Positions 37,798 to 49,976 of a stretch of 64,000 bases of DNA are shown in pieces. The stretch comes from Hydractinia symbiolongicarpus (taxonomy: Eukaryota > Cnidaria > Hydrozoa > Anthoathecata > Hydractiniidae), in contig NC_079879.1 of the NCBI RefSeq assembly GCF_029227915.1, positions 13,020,001 to 13,084,000 of the forward strand, read 5' to 3'. Position 1 is the first letter of the stretch. Every line of letters begins with the position of its first letter. The notes beneath the pieces are model-generated. The model did no database searches. It saw only the letters and a program-made list of their open reading frames with translations, and had not been told where the DNA came from. The position numbers and the translations under genes are program-made.

Positions 37798-38453
37798 CTT
37801 TAGGAATGGGTACCTTACACAGGAGCTTTCCAATCCAACTAAAATCTCCAGAAAAAGCACAGCAACAAAAAAGCTTAAAATACACAAGTAAAGTCGATTA
37901 GAAACAGGACTAGCAATAAATTTTTTCAAAAGAAGAAAACCGTTTTAATACTATTATGTTTCATTAAAATACAACTATAATAGTATTAGAAGCAAAATTG
38001 CAAAGTAATTAATTAATTATTTATACCATAATTAGCTATAATACAAAGAAATAAGGCATATTTTGGGTCTGTAAAATATACGTGTCTAAAATGCCGACTA
38101 CCGTTTCTTGTTCACGGCATATTCCTCTTTGTGTGTTCAAGTTCGGCGGACGTATAATCCGGACCAAAAGACGGGGGGGGTCAAAATCCGGGGGTGGGGG
38201 GGTACGAGCCGTACTTATTGCATTTTTTACTAAACTTATACTTTAACCCCTCGGTCCAAACTTATTTGTTTTATTAGAAAAAAAAAGACCCTAGCTTTAT
38301 GTGCAAAAATATCAGTCCTATTTCTTTACGCTGATTTTATATGATTTTTTTTCTATCGAAATTTTGAGAATCTCAATAATTCTCTTGGTATACCTCGCGT
38401 GTAGCAAACGTGCTCCACAATTTCGCTTCGCTCGCAAAGCTCAATTGCTTCGC
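37798..38453 (-). repeat. Segment B' of the compound inverted repeat
   Basis: Reverse-complement copy of 34911-35531. It is slightly longer, because the C-rich tract is replaced by a G-rich tract and an extra stretch around 38128-38170 (CCTCTTTGTGTGTTCAAG and following). Its outer end CAATTGCTTCGC mirrors the outer end of B. Confidence 0.9.
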
Positions 38454-40028
38454 AATAATTAAATATCAAGCAAAGTAACATGGTCAAATTTGCTTAAAAA
38501 AAAATACTCCCAGGTCTTTTAGATTCTGTTTTTTGTATTTCAACACGGCCCTACAAATGGCTTTAACAGATACCTCAACTTCAACATTTCCCCGTTTTTA
38601 TGCTGAATTTAAGTCATTAGAAATCCACAAAACCGTGACCTCTAAACATGAAATTTACTATTCTAATGGTTGTATGTTTTGTCTTCCAGGTATACATGTT
38701 ACCCTTGTGTTCAGAAGTTTTTAATGAGCATGAGAATATTTTTTTTTGTGGTCGGTAAATTACTTATTTCGTTGTTATTTGGGTAGTTCAGCATAGAAAT
38801 ATAAATGTTTAACATACAATTGAGCCCAATATGTTCTTCAATAAGTCTGATAATGATATAAGACAAATTACTTTTTGTTGACATTTTAAACATTCGTTTG
38901 TTTAGCTATTTAAAGTTTTAATTTTCCCCCGCTATTTTTTGTGGTGTATTTTGCAGAACAAGTTTTCATTCCGAAACAGGTATATTTTTTTAACGCACTC
39001 TACTTAATTGCCAGTTCTCATATGCGAGTATACAGTGTAACATTTTTTTATAAACATCCTTTTCCTTGCTGCAATAATCTCGGAGCGCACATTTTTAGGA
39101 TATATGGCCCGCTTTGAAAGAAATTATAGTGAAAACAACAGTTCTTATTTGTGCGCACATTCTGGAATGTAAAACTCGAATTTTCAGTTTGGCTCCTTAA
39201 ATTAAACATGCTTTCTTTTGCATCCGTTACATTTAGTTTACGAAATGTCCATTTTAATGGGACCAGAACATGATTCCTCGCATTATAAGAAAGGCTAGAA
39301 TGTTTAAAACGAGCCACTTAATATGATATTTTTATCAGTAAATGTATTCAACTGGACCTTTTATCAACACATGACTGTTGTATTGCAAATATCCATATAT
39401 CTTCTCAATTTTTATGCATTTAATCCAGTCAATATTGACTATCAATCTTGATTTCAGTCTACATTTAGTAGAATAAGATAGAAATATTCCTTTTCAACGT
39501 ACTGTAGAATATGCGGCTTTACTTACATATTGCAGTACATTTTCAGTAAGAATTTGAGGTATTTTCGCAGCACTCAATGGAACTTAATCTTGCCAACTTA
39601 ACATAGAATCAGCGGATATTCCAACATATTACAGTACATTTTCAATAGAAGTGAATTTCTTGCTTCGCCGCATGATCTAATCTTTCTGAGTTACATTTTG
39701 CTGCAATCTGCCACAACCTGCTGCAATCTGATGCTTAGTAACAGTTGTAGATCCTAAGCAGCCAGTTGGTAGTATGACCTGCAGATTTCAACGTTTTCCA
39801 CATGTTTTTTATATAAACTCGAACACATTGGCACTAACACTCACTAAATTGTTGATATCAACAGGTATCAAATTGCGAGGTTACAGATTGCTGGAAACTA
39901 AGTGTCTTTTCAGATTCTGTACGGCAATGTGCTTTGCAGGTGTGACCGCTCATGCGCAGTGAGTTAGTATTTCAGGCGATTCTCGCAGGGTTCTTCCTCG
40001 ATCGGCAGTTGGCCTTGGCGTCGCAAAC
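38454..40028. other. Spacer and probable 5' region of the DIRS-like element
   Basis: No host gene seen. CTGCAATCTG is repeated near 39700-39730. CTCATGCGCAGTGAG at about 39947 and the G+C-richer leader up to the gag ATG probably belong to the retroelement, but its 5' terminus could not be fixed. Confidence 0.4.
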
Positions 40029-40493
40029 ATGGCGGATGAAGAAATCCAAAAGATTGTCGAAGCAACACTTGCCAAGCATCAGGAATCAACTTTAGAAGCT
40101 GCTTTTACCGTTGCAGAAACAATTGCAAAAAGGTTCCTAGAAAAGCACGAAAAGAAGGTAGAAGCTACTATAGAAGAACAACACAACTTACAGTCAACTA
40201 ACTTAAAAGGGCGAGGTAACCAAAAACAGATGGAATTCTGCACCAAACTGCTTACTACATTAGAGAGAGCGCAAGAGAGCATCGCTGAAAATGAAGTTAA
40301 TGCCACTAAAGAACACCTTGAAGAAGGTAAGAAGTTAATGTGGAAACGTGTCAAACTTGTACGATTAGCGGATGGGGAGGATTGGCAAGCTGCTAACGAA
40401 TATGAAAGCGATGATCTAGCCTCTAATTCTGAGGACGAACGCGCCATAAACAGAGCAATAAGAACAGCAAATGCCAAAAAAGGAAAAAATTAA
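40029..40493 (+). pseudogene. gag-like ORF of the DIRS-like element
   Basis: A 154-codon frame from an ATGGCGG start codes a charged, helical, coiled-coil-prone protein. After an A-rich frameshift around 40480-40500, another frame carries a zinc knuckle at 40619-40660 (CWICQKQGHISAYC, spacing C-x2-C-x4-H-x4-C). This supports a nucleic-acid-binding gag role. Confidence 0.7.
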
Positions 40494-40796
40494 AAAAGCA
40501 AATTTACGATATAAGCCTGCGGAAACTCACAGAAGATACTTTTAATTATCACAGTCAAAATACTACGTTTGTTCCCAACGTACGAAACCCCGAATCTACA
40601 TGGTCTTATCCGCGATTATGTTGGATTTGTCAAAAGCAAGGACATATTTCGGCGTATTGTCCTACCAAAAATCTTTGCAACTTACCTAACATCCAAAAGT
40701 AGCGACAGAAGATAAAAGTTTTTTGAACTATTGCAGACAGTCCGATTTGTGTTAAATCTTTAATTTTACGTTTATTTTAATTTTCTCGCTGTAGCC

Positions 40797-42347
40797 AGTC
40801 AAAATTGGGAATTTGAGCTAGGCAGTACAAATGGCATCTCCGTAGTTGGTAACCTAAAAAAGAACGAAACATTTTGGGAAGGCGAATTAGAATGTTCTCT
40901 ATGTTTGGGCATCATAAAAAACGATTATCGTTTTCCATTTAAAACAAAGCCGTCAAATTTTTTTGCTAAAAACAACGCTTCTAGTTTGAGACACAAAACT
41001 TTTGTCGAGGACAGTATTGAGGAGCTTCTTTTGCAAGGTTATATCGAGGAAGTCGAAACTATGCCATACTGCTGCAACCCACTCACTGTAGCCGAAGGAA
41101 AAAAGTTAAGGCTTGTTTTAGACTTAAGACATGTGAATAATATTATTGAATTTCCGAAGTTTAAATACGCAGACCTTAAAGTTGCGTCACAACATTTAGA
41201 GAAGGATTTTTATTTGTCAACATTCGATCTCAAAAGCGGTTATCACCACATAAGCATACAAGAACAGGATAGGACATTTCTTGGTTTTTCATGGACATAC
41301 GGCAATGGGTTGACAAAATTTTACCACTTTCTGGTTCTGCCATTCGGCCTGGCTAGCGCTTGTTATGTATTCACAAAAGTTTTAAACCTTTGATTAAAAA
41401 ATGGAAAAAAAGCGGTATCAAAATCACATTGTATTTAGACGACGGTATTTTATGCGCACAATTATATTCTTTAACAAAACTTCAAGCCGGTCTTGTTCAA
41501 AACGATCTACGCAATACAGGATTTATAGTTAATTTAAAAAAGTCGCATTTAGAACCAGCGCAAATCGGAACTTGGCTAGGATTTAATATCGACACAACAA
41601 AAATGGAATTTTCCGTACCAAAACAGAAAATTATAAAACTTTTACATCTGTTATCTACTGCTGTTAATTCCAAGTCGGTGAGCGCAAAATTAATTTCAAG
41701 AATTGCTGGTTCCTTGATCTCTATGTCAATTGCAATAAGCTCGTTGACTAGACTCTTTACTAGACAAATGTACGCATTTATTGAGTCCAGAAAAAATTGG
41801 CACTCCTCGATGGATATAAGTGAAGCTCTTAAAAAAGAGTTGTTATTTTGGCTGCTAAATTTAGAAAAATCAAACGGATTTAGAATCAGGGTTAACCCGA
41901 CAACGACTAAAGTAGTTTACAATGACGCTAGTAGCGGCGGGTATGGCGGTTACATAGTAGAAAGGCTAGATAAAACAATAGCAAGGCGCGACTTCACTTC
42001 CTCAGAAAAACAAAAAAAGTTCTACATACCGAGAATTGCTAGCTGTTAAACTTATTCTCGAGGCATTGGAAAGCAAACTTGCGAACGAAAACGTTCAATG
42101 GTTTTCGGATAATGTCAACGTCGCTCGAATAATCGAAGTTGGTAGCACTAAGGAACATTTGCATCTTTTGGCTATTGATATCTATGGAATTTGCGTTCGT
42201 TCCAATATAAAATTATTTGCCTCGTGGATCCCTCGCGAACAAAACTCGACAGCCGATTTTCTTTCCAAAATTCAGGATACAGATAATTGGAGCATAGACA
42301 CAGAGTCATTTCTTTTCATACAAAAGAGTTCGAAAAATTTACAATAG
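40797..42347 (+). pseudogene. Reverse transcriptase and RNase H of the DIRS-like element
   Basis: Three overlapping frames (40797-41393, 41360-42049 and 42036-42347) are needed, so there are two frameshifts. RT blocks are RLVLDLRHVNN, STFDLKSGYHH, LPFGLASA and the YLDD catalytic box (about 41431-41442). RNase H residues appear as YNDASSGG, RELLAV, FSDNVNV and ADFLSK, the usual DIRS layout with all acidic positions kept. A further 125 codons to 42712 (FNSKYFCSGSKSVNAF, WFCPPISMVG) form the cysteine/tryptophan-containing domain that follows RNase H in many YR elements. Confidence 0.85.
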
Positions 42348-42795
42348 ATCGATATGTCGACGACCAAAAGTGTAATAGGTTCAATTCAAAATATTTTTGT
42401 TCCGGCTCAAAAAGCGTTAATGCATTTTCTTGCGATTGTTCAGGAGAATTTAATTGGTTTTGTCCACCTATTAGTATGGTTGGTGATACTTTAAAACACG
42501 CGAAATTGTGCAGAGCTGATGGCGTATTATTGGTCCCTTTGTGGACATCGTCTTATTTTTGGCCATTATTATCTTCCGACGGGGAATTCTTTGATTCATT
42601 TGTAAAGTCGTTTATACTGCTGGACCCATTTTACATTAATAACACAGGTTGTAAATCTGTTAACGGTTTTGCTAATTTTTATGCAATAGCAATGTTACTT
42701 CGATTCCCATAGAATATCGTGAACAAACTTAATTATAGCAATCAATTGACTGTTTTCAGCACAACGCCACATGAGTAAAACTTAAATTGTTTGTT

Positions 42796-42900
42796 ATCTC
42801 GCCGCACAGGGCTTGAGCAGTGAAATATTGATGTAATCTCGCCGCACAGGGCTTGAGAAGTGAAATTTATATGATATATAGCAGAACAAGGCTCGGGGAA
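42796..42900. repeat. 40-bp repeats between RNase H and recombinase
   Basis: ATCTCGCCGCACAGGGCTTG occurs at 42796 and 42836 with a 40-bp period. A third, diverged copy (GCAGAACAAGGCTCGGGG) lies near 42880. It is non-coding and may be part of the element's replication structure or a local duplication. Confidence 0.7.
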
Positions 42901-43174
42901 TAATTTGTTCACGATATCCCACTACCTCCGACTTCACGACTACAGACGAAAAACTTGATTAATTTATTTTTATTTTTTGTCAATAATTTCACGATACCTC
43001 AAATTATATAGCTGGAAGACTTGTAATAGGTGCTTTCCGTGCTCAGTAAAGTTTGCGCGCTTATAGTTTAAGAACATTACTGGAAACTTATTTCTATAAT
43101 TTCTAAGATGTAATGTAGAATTTACATGTTGATTACGCAAACTTTGTATTAGTTAATCAACTAGTTGTTCTTCT

Positions 43175-44163
43175 TTGACAGATCACCTCAACATTGGGAT
43201 CTGGAAGAAACTAGATTCTATTAGGGACGAGTCTTTACGACAAAAAGCTGCTAACCTACCAGCTCTTTTCAACGCAGCCTTTGCTCCAGGGACAATCAGT
43301 AAATATCGTAGGGCATGGCATAGGTGGGTGAAATGGACCAGTAACTATCTTGAAGTTTTACACTGTCCGGCTGACCCGTTCTTCGTTTGCATTTTTCTAA
43401 ACGATTTAGTCGTAGAAAAGAGTTCTGTCAGTACAGTCATTTCGGCTTTTTGTGGAATTCGATGGGGACACCTAAATACAGGTTTTGAATCGCCTACAGA
43501 CGACAGCCCAATCGAAAAGTTAGCATTCGAAGGAGCTAAACGGCTACTTTCAAAAAATAGTACAAATCGTAAAGAACCATTTACTGCGGAAATGATTAAG
43601 ACATTGGTGGCTAAGTATGAAAAGTCCGAAAATTTGATGCATCTAAGATTTATAATTTTATGTATTTTTGGCTTCGCGAAGTGAACTCCTGAACATTAGA
43701 CTGAAACACTTAAAATTAGAAAAGGATTCTGCCCAAATTTTCATTGAAAAGTCAAAAACAGATCAGTTGAGAGATGGCAACACTGTCTATATTGCAAAAA
43801 CTGACAGCACTGCTTGTCCATTATATTGGCTACACAAGTACTTAAAGGTGTCAAAAATTTCAGATCCGGAGTCTTTTTTGATCTGCAGCATGGTCATAAC
43901 GCGATAGGGAATAAAGCAATTTCATACAGTGCTGCTCGAAAAACATTCGTCAAACACCTAAGCGAATCATTTCATGATTGTGGCCAATATGGATTGTACT
44001 CTTCAAGATCAGGGGGAGCTTCCGCAGCTGCTAACAATGGAGTTACCGAGCGATTAATAGGGAAGCACGTCGCTGGTCCCCTAGCAGCACTGTCAAAGAC
44101 AGATACATAAAAGATAGCAAAAAGAAACGTTTGGACATTTCTATAGCAGCCTACAGACTTAAG
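43175..44163 (+). pseudogene. Tyrosine recombinase of the DIRS-like element
   Basis: Frames 43175-43684, 43668-43907, 43814-44110 and a final piece to 44163 together cover a tyrosine recombinase. They include an N-terminal SAM-like part (TISKYRRAWHRWVKW), an arginine-containing block after GFAK, the SSRSGGASAAA box with a catalytic Arg, a GKH stretch and the nucleophile region DRYIKDS. Frameshifts lie near 43680, 43880 and 44080. TTCTTCTTTGACAG immediately before the ORF is a good splice acceptor, so this gene may be spliced in intact copies. Confidence 0.8.
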
Positions 44164-44339
44164 CTCTTTTACCCCTCAGTGTATTGTATATGTGCTTTGC
44201 CAAGCCAACGAGGCGAGAATACCTTAATCACCCATTGCTGGGAAGAAGTGAAAAGAAAGGTAAGTTGCAAGTTAAATGTCTGGTGTCTTCATTCAAAAAA
44301 ACCTTTGGCTAGAGATTTTTAGGTAGAACTTAAAACTGA

Positions 44340-47257
44340 GTCCAATAAACTAGAAATAACTTTGTTGTAACTGCACAGACAGTTTTAGAGGTGCCATACT
44401 AACACCATTTAGGGTGCTGCGGAAAAGTCCTTGTACGCACTCCCTAAATAGCGTATTTTTCATACATACCGCAAGGGTGCTAAGCGACGTCGCACCATTT
44501 AGGGTGCCAGACTAGCGCAGCTACAAAGCTAATATCTACGTTCTAATTGGGCATGCTTTCCGCATCCTTTGCGATAAATGTACAAGAAGGATTACAAGAA
44601 AAAATGGAGATGATAGTAGAGCTTTTTTAGTATTTCTTAGTCTCCGCTGTTCATCTTGTAATATTTCAGGTATAATATTGACTATACTTTTATTAAATGA
44701 TTTGTATTGCTGATAAAAAGCAAGTGTAATATGTATCTAATCTTTAACACCAGAACCTAGTCTTAATGAGATATTGTTTTTTTCTTGATAGGTGCAATTC
44801 TGGATTTAAAGGTAAAAACAAGTTTCTCAATTCTCAAATAAACACAGGCTCCACGAGTTTTTTTATAGATATGCATCACAAGGATTAATAAGTCCAATTG
44901 GAGCATACTATATGGAAGCTGCGCACTTTTTTAAAAGAATTATGAGAATATCCAACATGAAATTAGACAAAAAGTTAAAAATATCCTAAGAATATGTTTT
45001 TCTTGGAATTTTGCTTGCATTCTAAATATACTCAAAAAAAAATGATAAACTTGTATCCTGTCATTGAAGTAAAATGTATTTTCTTTATTTTCATGTGAGG
45101 TGATTTTTTCATACAAAATCTAGTCTGCCAGTTGAATAAGGAAGCTTTAACAAAAGCACCTCAGGGGTGATTTTTACACCGGTTTACATTCTCAAATCTT
45201 TTAACTTTAACCGCGCTAAGAATATGATAAGCCTGGATGGTTTTTATCCAAAAGTTCATTCGTATTAAAACGAAACACCATTACAAAAAAACGTGTATCA
45301 ATTGATGTATTTTTGGTTGAGTTATGTTCGACATTTTTCTTTGCAATCATTATATTTATTTTAATGAACTCCAAGTAATTTATTATGATGAGGTGCATCC
45401 CGTTCAAACGTTAACATTTACTACTACACCTTTCTCGTATGTGCTTTCTTTAGTACGTCTCAGGTTTTTATTTTAACTTTTACATAGCGTAAAAAATTCA
45501 TCTTATTTTTGTTATTCAAATCTCTTCTTGAAAACAAAGCATGGAATGGTAAACCGGAAAAATGAAGATTTTAACTACGATGTACACGCCTGTGTAACCG
45601 CTTCTTCTAAAGTCGAATTAAGTTGAAATATTTTAAACACAACAAATCCATCTTTCTGAACAGTACCACAATAATCTCGTCATTTATAATACTCAAGAAT
45701 AAATACGTATTGTAGAGGTCTTTGTTTATACGTATATATTGTATTTATATATATGTATATATATAGGAGAAATAGAGATATTTTTGCAAGAGATAAACTT
45801 TGGCGATTTTGTGTTATTTATAAGTTTTCAATTTTTTTGCTGTTTAAAACGTAACCGAATTGTAGGATACAAAGGATATTTTATGACAGAAAGGGAAAAA
45901 AAGTAGTACCAGAGACTGGTTTGTGAAAAATATTGTGCTTTGGTATGCAAGCCTTTGTTGTTAGTTTATTTTTTTGTCTTTAAGGCAATTATTTCAATAA
46001 CAACTTTGCCAGTTGCATCTTCTAGTCTTCATGCTTTAATATTTTCAGTTTTTTCCTTCTAAAACGTTTAGCAACTGAAAATAAAAACATATTGAATTGA
46101 AGATTGAAGATTTAGCAGTATCAACTGATCCCATATTGCTTAAATGGTTAATTAATTATCTGTAAGTCAACTAAAAAAGTTGTAAAACTTGCACAAGTTC
46201 CTAGGTTAAAGGCTTTAACATGTTAAGATAAACTTTTTATACTCACATTCTTTTTGTCCCAGAATACATCAGGAGAACAAAAATACTTAAAATGTGAGCA
46301 TCGGGCACAGGGTTTCTGGTATAGAGAGGCTTTTCAACATCCATTTATGGGTGGCGCTTTTATATCTAGTTTATAGCTACTCACACAGTTACTTGAAATA
46401 GCTGGAAGGTCTGCTAGAACGTTTTGTAAAAATAGAAAAAGGACTGTTGAGACCATCTTTAAACGATGAAATTTTGCGATTTGTTGTGGTTTTCTTTTTC
46501 TTCTTTTTTTAAATTTTTTATATTATTAGAAGGCAGGAGGCAGTTACTGCCCCTTTGCCAACGCCTTTATCCGGCTGTTACAGTTTTTTTATTAACAACT
46601 AGTCGATAAAGCCCGTGGAAAAATCCACTTAGACAGGATAACAATAAAAAATAACCGTTATTTAAATTTTGATAACAATGCATCCTTTAGCATTAAAGAG
46701 TGATTTGGAAGCCAAGGCTAACTTAAGGGAAGCCAAAGGAAAACTTAAATAAAAAAATGTGTTTGTACTCATCATAAAACAGCAAGATTAGAAAACAACT
46801 ATTTGCGCGGTAAAGAGATCCCCTGGGAACGAAAATGGGTTATATGAATAAAACCTCTTTCGTATTGCACAAAATACATTGACCATGTGAAGTATAAAGA
46901 GAGACAGAAGATTGTTAACACAAACTTGCTATTCGCTAAAACTTTGCAGCTGCTTGTAACATGTAAAACCAGCATATGTTTTCGTTTCCTTCTTTTTATG
47001 CACACATGTCGTTTTGCTAAAAAAGCTTGGCAAACAATTTAATGGGCTGTGAATTTGTGAATCAAAAGGAAAAACAAAACAAAGTAAAGCATGGGAAACC
47101 ATAAGAAGTGACGTATTCTATCACAAATTACATCCGGATTCCACAATATGATGTATTTAAACTTTGCACCATCTGCTATTCAAAAGCGGAAAGGGAAATA
47201 TTATTTACATACACCTCACCGGGTCGGCATTAAAGAGGACCGTATGAGAACGGAGAC
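44340..47257. other. Intergenic, repeat-containing, no gene seen
   Basis: CACCATTTAGGGTGC occurs twice (about 44402 and 44491) and may mark the end of the DIRS-like element or a separate small repeat. There is a TA-rich microsatellite at about 45736-45764 and a copy of the AGTCGATAAAGCCCGT repeat at about 46600-46690. No supported coding exon. Confidence 0.45.
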
Positions 47258-47265
47258 TATATAAG
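47258..47265 (+). promoter_or_regulatory. TATA box of the Kazal gene
   Basis: TATATAAG lies about 100 bases upstream of the ATG at 47359, which predicts a start near 47290 and a leader of about 70 bases. Confidence 0.6.
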
Positions 47266-47358
47266 ATATAGGTAGACTTATCAATTTAGTTTTTCATATT
47301 AATTGAAAAGGTTTAGACATCAAAATAGTTGTCAAAGTTTGGCGTGGATTTTATAGAT

Positions 47359-48479
47359 ATGAATAATCTTCTTCGCTTCATTTTGATCCTCGTTTTATCA
47401 TCTCTGTTTGTGCAAGGAAGACATATTACTAGAAGTAAGTATTTCTTTTTTGTTTTGTCGGAGATCTTGTTAGAAAAAAAGATTTCGTAACCTTTTAGAT
47501 TATCCTTGGTTTTACCTATCTACCTATTGACTCACATCATTTTTTTCAATCCTAAATTTTGACACTACCATGGTTTTTCAAAGCCTGGGACATGAACGTA
47601 TTTACAAGTACTTAAACATACGCACCTGTAAGGTGTAGAAATGACAAGTATAAAATATTTTCTGTATGATTTAAATTTACCTAGTACTTATAAAGAACTA
47701 ACAATTAATAAAAAAATTGGGTTTAAATTGTTCATTAAAGCGTAAATATAAGCTGTGTACATACTTAAACATTAGTTCTCGAGATTTTTGAAGTTGAAGG
47801 TGGCCACCAAATTCATTCCATGACTGTGATTAAACATCTCCTGTTTGGTAAATTACTAATGTTTGGTGTGTTATAGCTCTGATTACACTGATAGGCACGA
47901 ATATAAATAAATGATGCATAATCAAACACAATAAAAAAGAACAACAAGAAATAGCATACATATACCTATTTTTATATCGAACATACATTTAGAAAACGCT
48001 CACCCGACATTGTGAGAATGTTTCGATTTTAATAGAAAAATAGTGCGCTTTAAGTGAGTTTTCGGGCTCCCTTTTCCGACCTAAAAAAACCAAGAGGCCA
48101 GAGGTAACGATATTTTTTGGTCCAAACGTAAAGAGGTATAGTACATATGATTTTAAACCTCCGTAGACATCCTTGTTCCCAGGGTTTTGTTGCCTGATAT
48201 CAAAGTCGCTAGCGCTTACTTGACGGCCTCGATTCCAAAAGGCAAGAACCCCTGGGGATGATGTTGCTCCTTACACACCGTCATTTTTAAATTTAATTTT
48301 CTACTTTTTTTTCAGGAAATGTAATCTTATCAGACTGCAAGATTTTAAATTGTCCGCCATCATATATCCCCATCTGTGCCGACGATTATAGAACATACAA
48401 TAATTTATGTGAACTGCAAAACGCGATGTGTCGGACGCAACAATACATACGAGTGCTTTCATTTGAACCGTGTTTTTGA
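47359..48479 (+). CDS. Secreted Kazal-type serine protease inhibitor
   Basis: Two exons, 47359-47434 and 48316-48479, joined in phase 1 (donor GTAAGT, acceptor TTTTTTTTCAG), encode 79 aa. Residues 1-20 are a typical signal peptide with a leucine-rich core. The mature part has exactly six cysteines with Kazal spacing C-x4-C-x7-C-x10-C-x6-C-x13-C, including the family Tyr before the fourth Cys (CADDYRTYNNLC). Kazal domains block serine proteases by inserting a loop next to the second cysteine. Here the exposed segment after Cys2 reads PPSYIPI, so a protease preference cannot be stated safely. The protein acts outside the cell, for example in mucus, digestion or venom/defence contexts. A transposon lies only 150 bp downstream. 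The 881-bp intron shows no other exon. Confidence 0.88.
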
Positions 48480-48716
48480 TAGTAATGCTGGTTGCCATCG
48501 AAACTTCAGAGAGGTGGATGAATTTACATACGGTAAAAATAAAAACAAAGTAAATTTTGAAAAAGCACGACTTTTAATTTTCCTCGCATTGTCCTCCTCC
48601 ATTTTACAACAATAAAACTGCTTACAATTCCCCGTTCCCTCTATACGGCTAATTCGCAATGCATTATGGTAGTTGTATTCCGCGAAAACGTAAACAAACC
48701 ATTCGTAGTAACAAAA

Positions 48717-49976
48717 ATGGCCGAACAAGTACACTTCATCCTTAATTCTACTCAAAACCAAAGCGATATACAAAATTCTAATCAAGACAACAGTTTTTTT
48801 CAAAACTTGGGCTCTCCTGCAAGCATTGGCTCAAACTTTTCATCAAGTTCAAGCTTTTTATTGCAAGCTAAAAGTAAAGGAGGAGGGATAACTTGCTGTG
48901 TACCTCTCTGTCAAAACAACTCAAAGAAGAATCCAGACTTATCTTTTTATGTCATTCCTAAAGACTCAGAGCTTCGAAAGAAATGGCTTTTTATGATCAG
49001 TAGAAAGGATTTTGTACCTTCTACATCGCATAGAGTTTGCTCTGTTCATTTCACTGGTGGAAAGAAGACATATATGAACAATGTTCCCACAATAGTCCCA
49101 AAAACTATCAAACCAACAGCTAGCAAACCAAGAAAAACTCTCAACAGTACAAACTGTAAATTGCAACTATTTTCTCCTGTGAGGGCTACGACAAATGACA
49201 TTGCTGCAGAATTATCTGTGGAGGAAGAGTTAAAACAAGAGTTGGAAAAATTGAGAGCCGAAATTAGTTGTATGAGAATTCATGAAAAGGAACTTGATCA
49301 AACTATTGAAAAACAACAAGCCACTATAAGTGACATAGCATTTTCAATTGACCGGTTTAAACACAATGAAGCACACTTTAAGTTTTATACCGGATTCGAA
49401 TCTTATAAATTATTCAAAGCAGTTTTAGAATATTTACAACCAGCTGCAAATAAACTAATATATTGGGGTTCAAATACTAACACTGAAAATACAAAAAATA
49501 TAAACTCTACAAAACGAGGCCGATCACGATCATTGAGCGCAGAAGAAGAATTCTTTATGATACTGGTTCGAATTCGATGTGGACTTTTGTTAGAAGATAT
49601 GGCTGTTCGATTTAATATGTCGACAAGTCACATAAGCAGAATATTGATTACATGGACAGATTTTTTACATTCACAATTCCGTATGCTTCCAATATGGGCT
49701 TCAAAAGAAACAGTACAAAATAGAATGCCGAAATGTTTTCAAAAAAGTTACCCAAATACCCGTGTCATATTAGATTGTACAGAAGTATTTGTGGAAATGC
49801 CTACGTCATATCGCACACAGTCCAGTACCTTTTCAAATTACAAACACCATAATACAGCAAAAGGATTAGTCGGAATAGCTCCTGATGGATCAGTGACATT
49901 TGTCTCTGATTTGTATGGTGGACGCTTTTCGGATAAACGAATAACAAAAGATAGTGGTATATACGACAATTTTTAA
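48717..49976 (+). pseudogene. THAP-domain DDE transposase, C-terminally truncated
   Basis: The likely start is the ATG at 48717 (AAAATGG context). The frame is open from 48666. A THAP zinc finger spans roughly 58-130 from that start (CCVPLCQNNS, CSVHF, then TIVP, giving the C2CH ligands). Next come a coiled coil (EELKQELEKLRAEI), a helix-turn-helix region (LLLEDMAVRFNMSTSHISRI) and the start of a DDE_Tnp_4 catalytic core (ILDCTEVF, SDLYGGRFSD). The frame leaves the conserved sequence at KDSGI and stops four codons later, so the third acidic residue is missing. It cannot be catalytic but could still bind DNA. Confidence 0.85.

Larger units (their letters stand above)
40029..44163 (+). mobile_element. 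DIRS-like tyrosine-recombinase retrotransposon, degraded
   Basis: The order is gag-like protein, CCHC knuckle, reverse transcriptase with YLDD, DIRS-type RNase H, then tyrosine recombinase, all on the plus strand. This order, and the recombinase in place of a DDE integrase, defines the DIRS/Ngaro/PAT group. Several frameshifts separate the parts, so this copy is dead. Terminal repeats (inverted or split direct) were not resolved, so the limits given are those of the coding remains. A 450-bp spacer between RNase H and recombinase contains short tandem repeats and a good splice acceptor. Confidence 0.88.

Noticed and set aside
40079-40477. 132-codon minus-strand frame opposite the gag-like ORF
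   Set aside because: Antisense shadow. The plus strand carries the gag and zinc-knuckle context.
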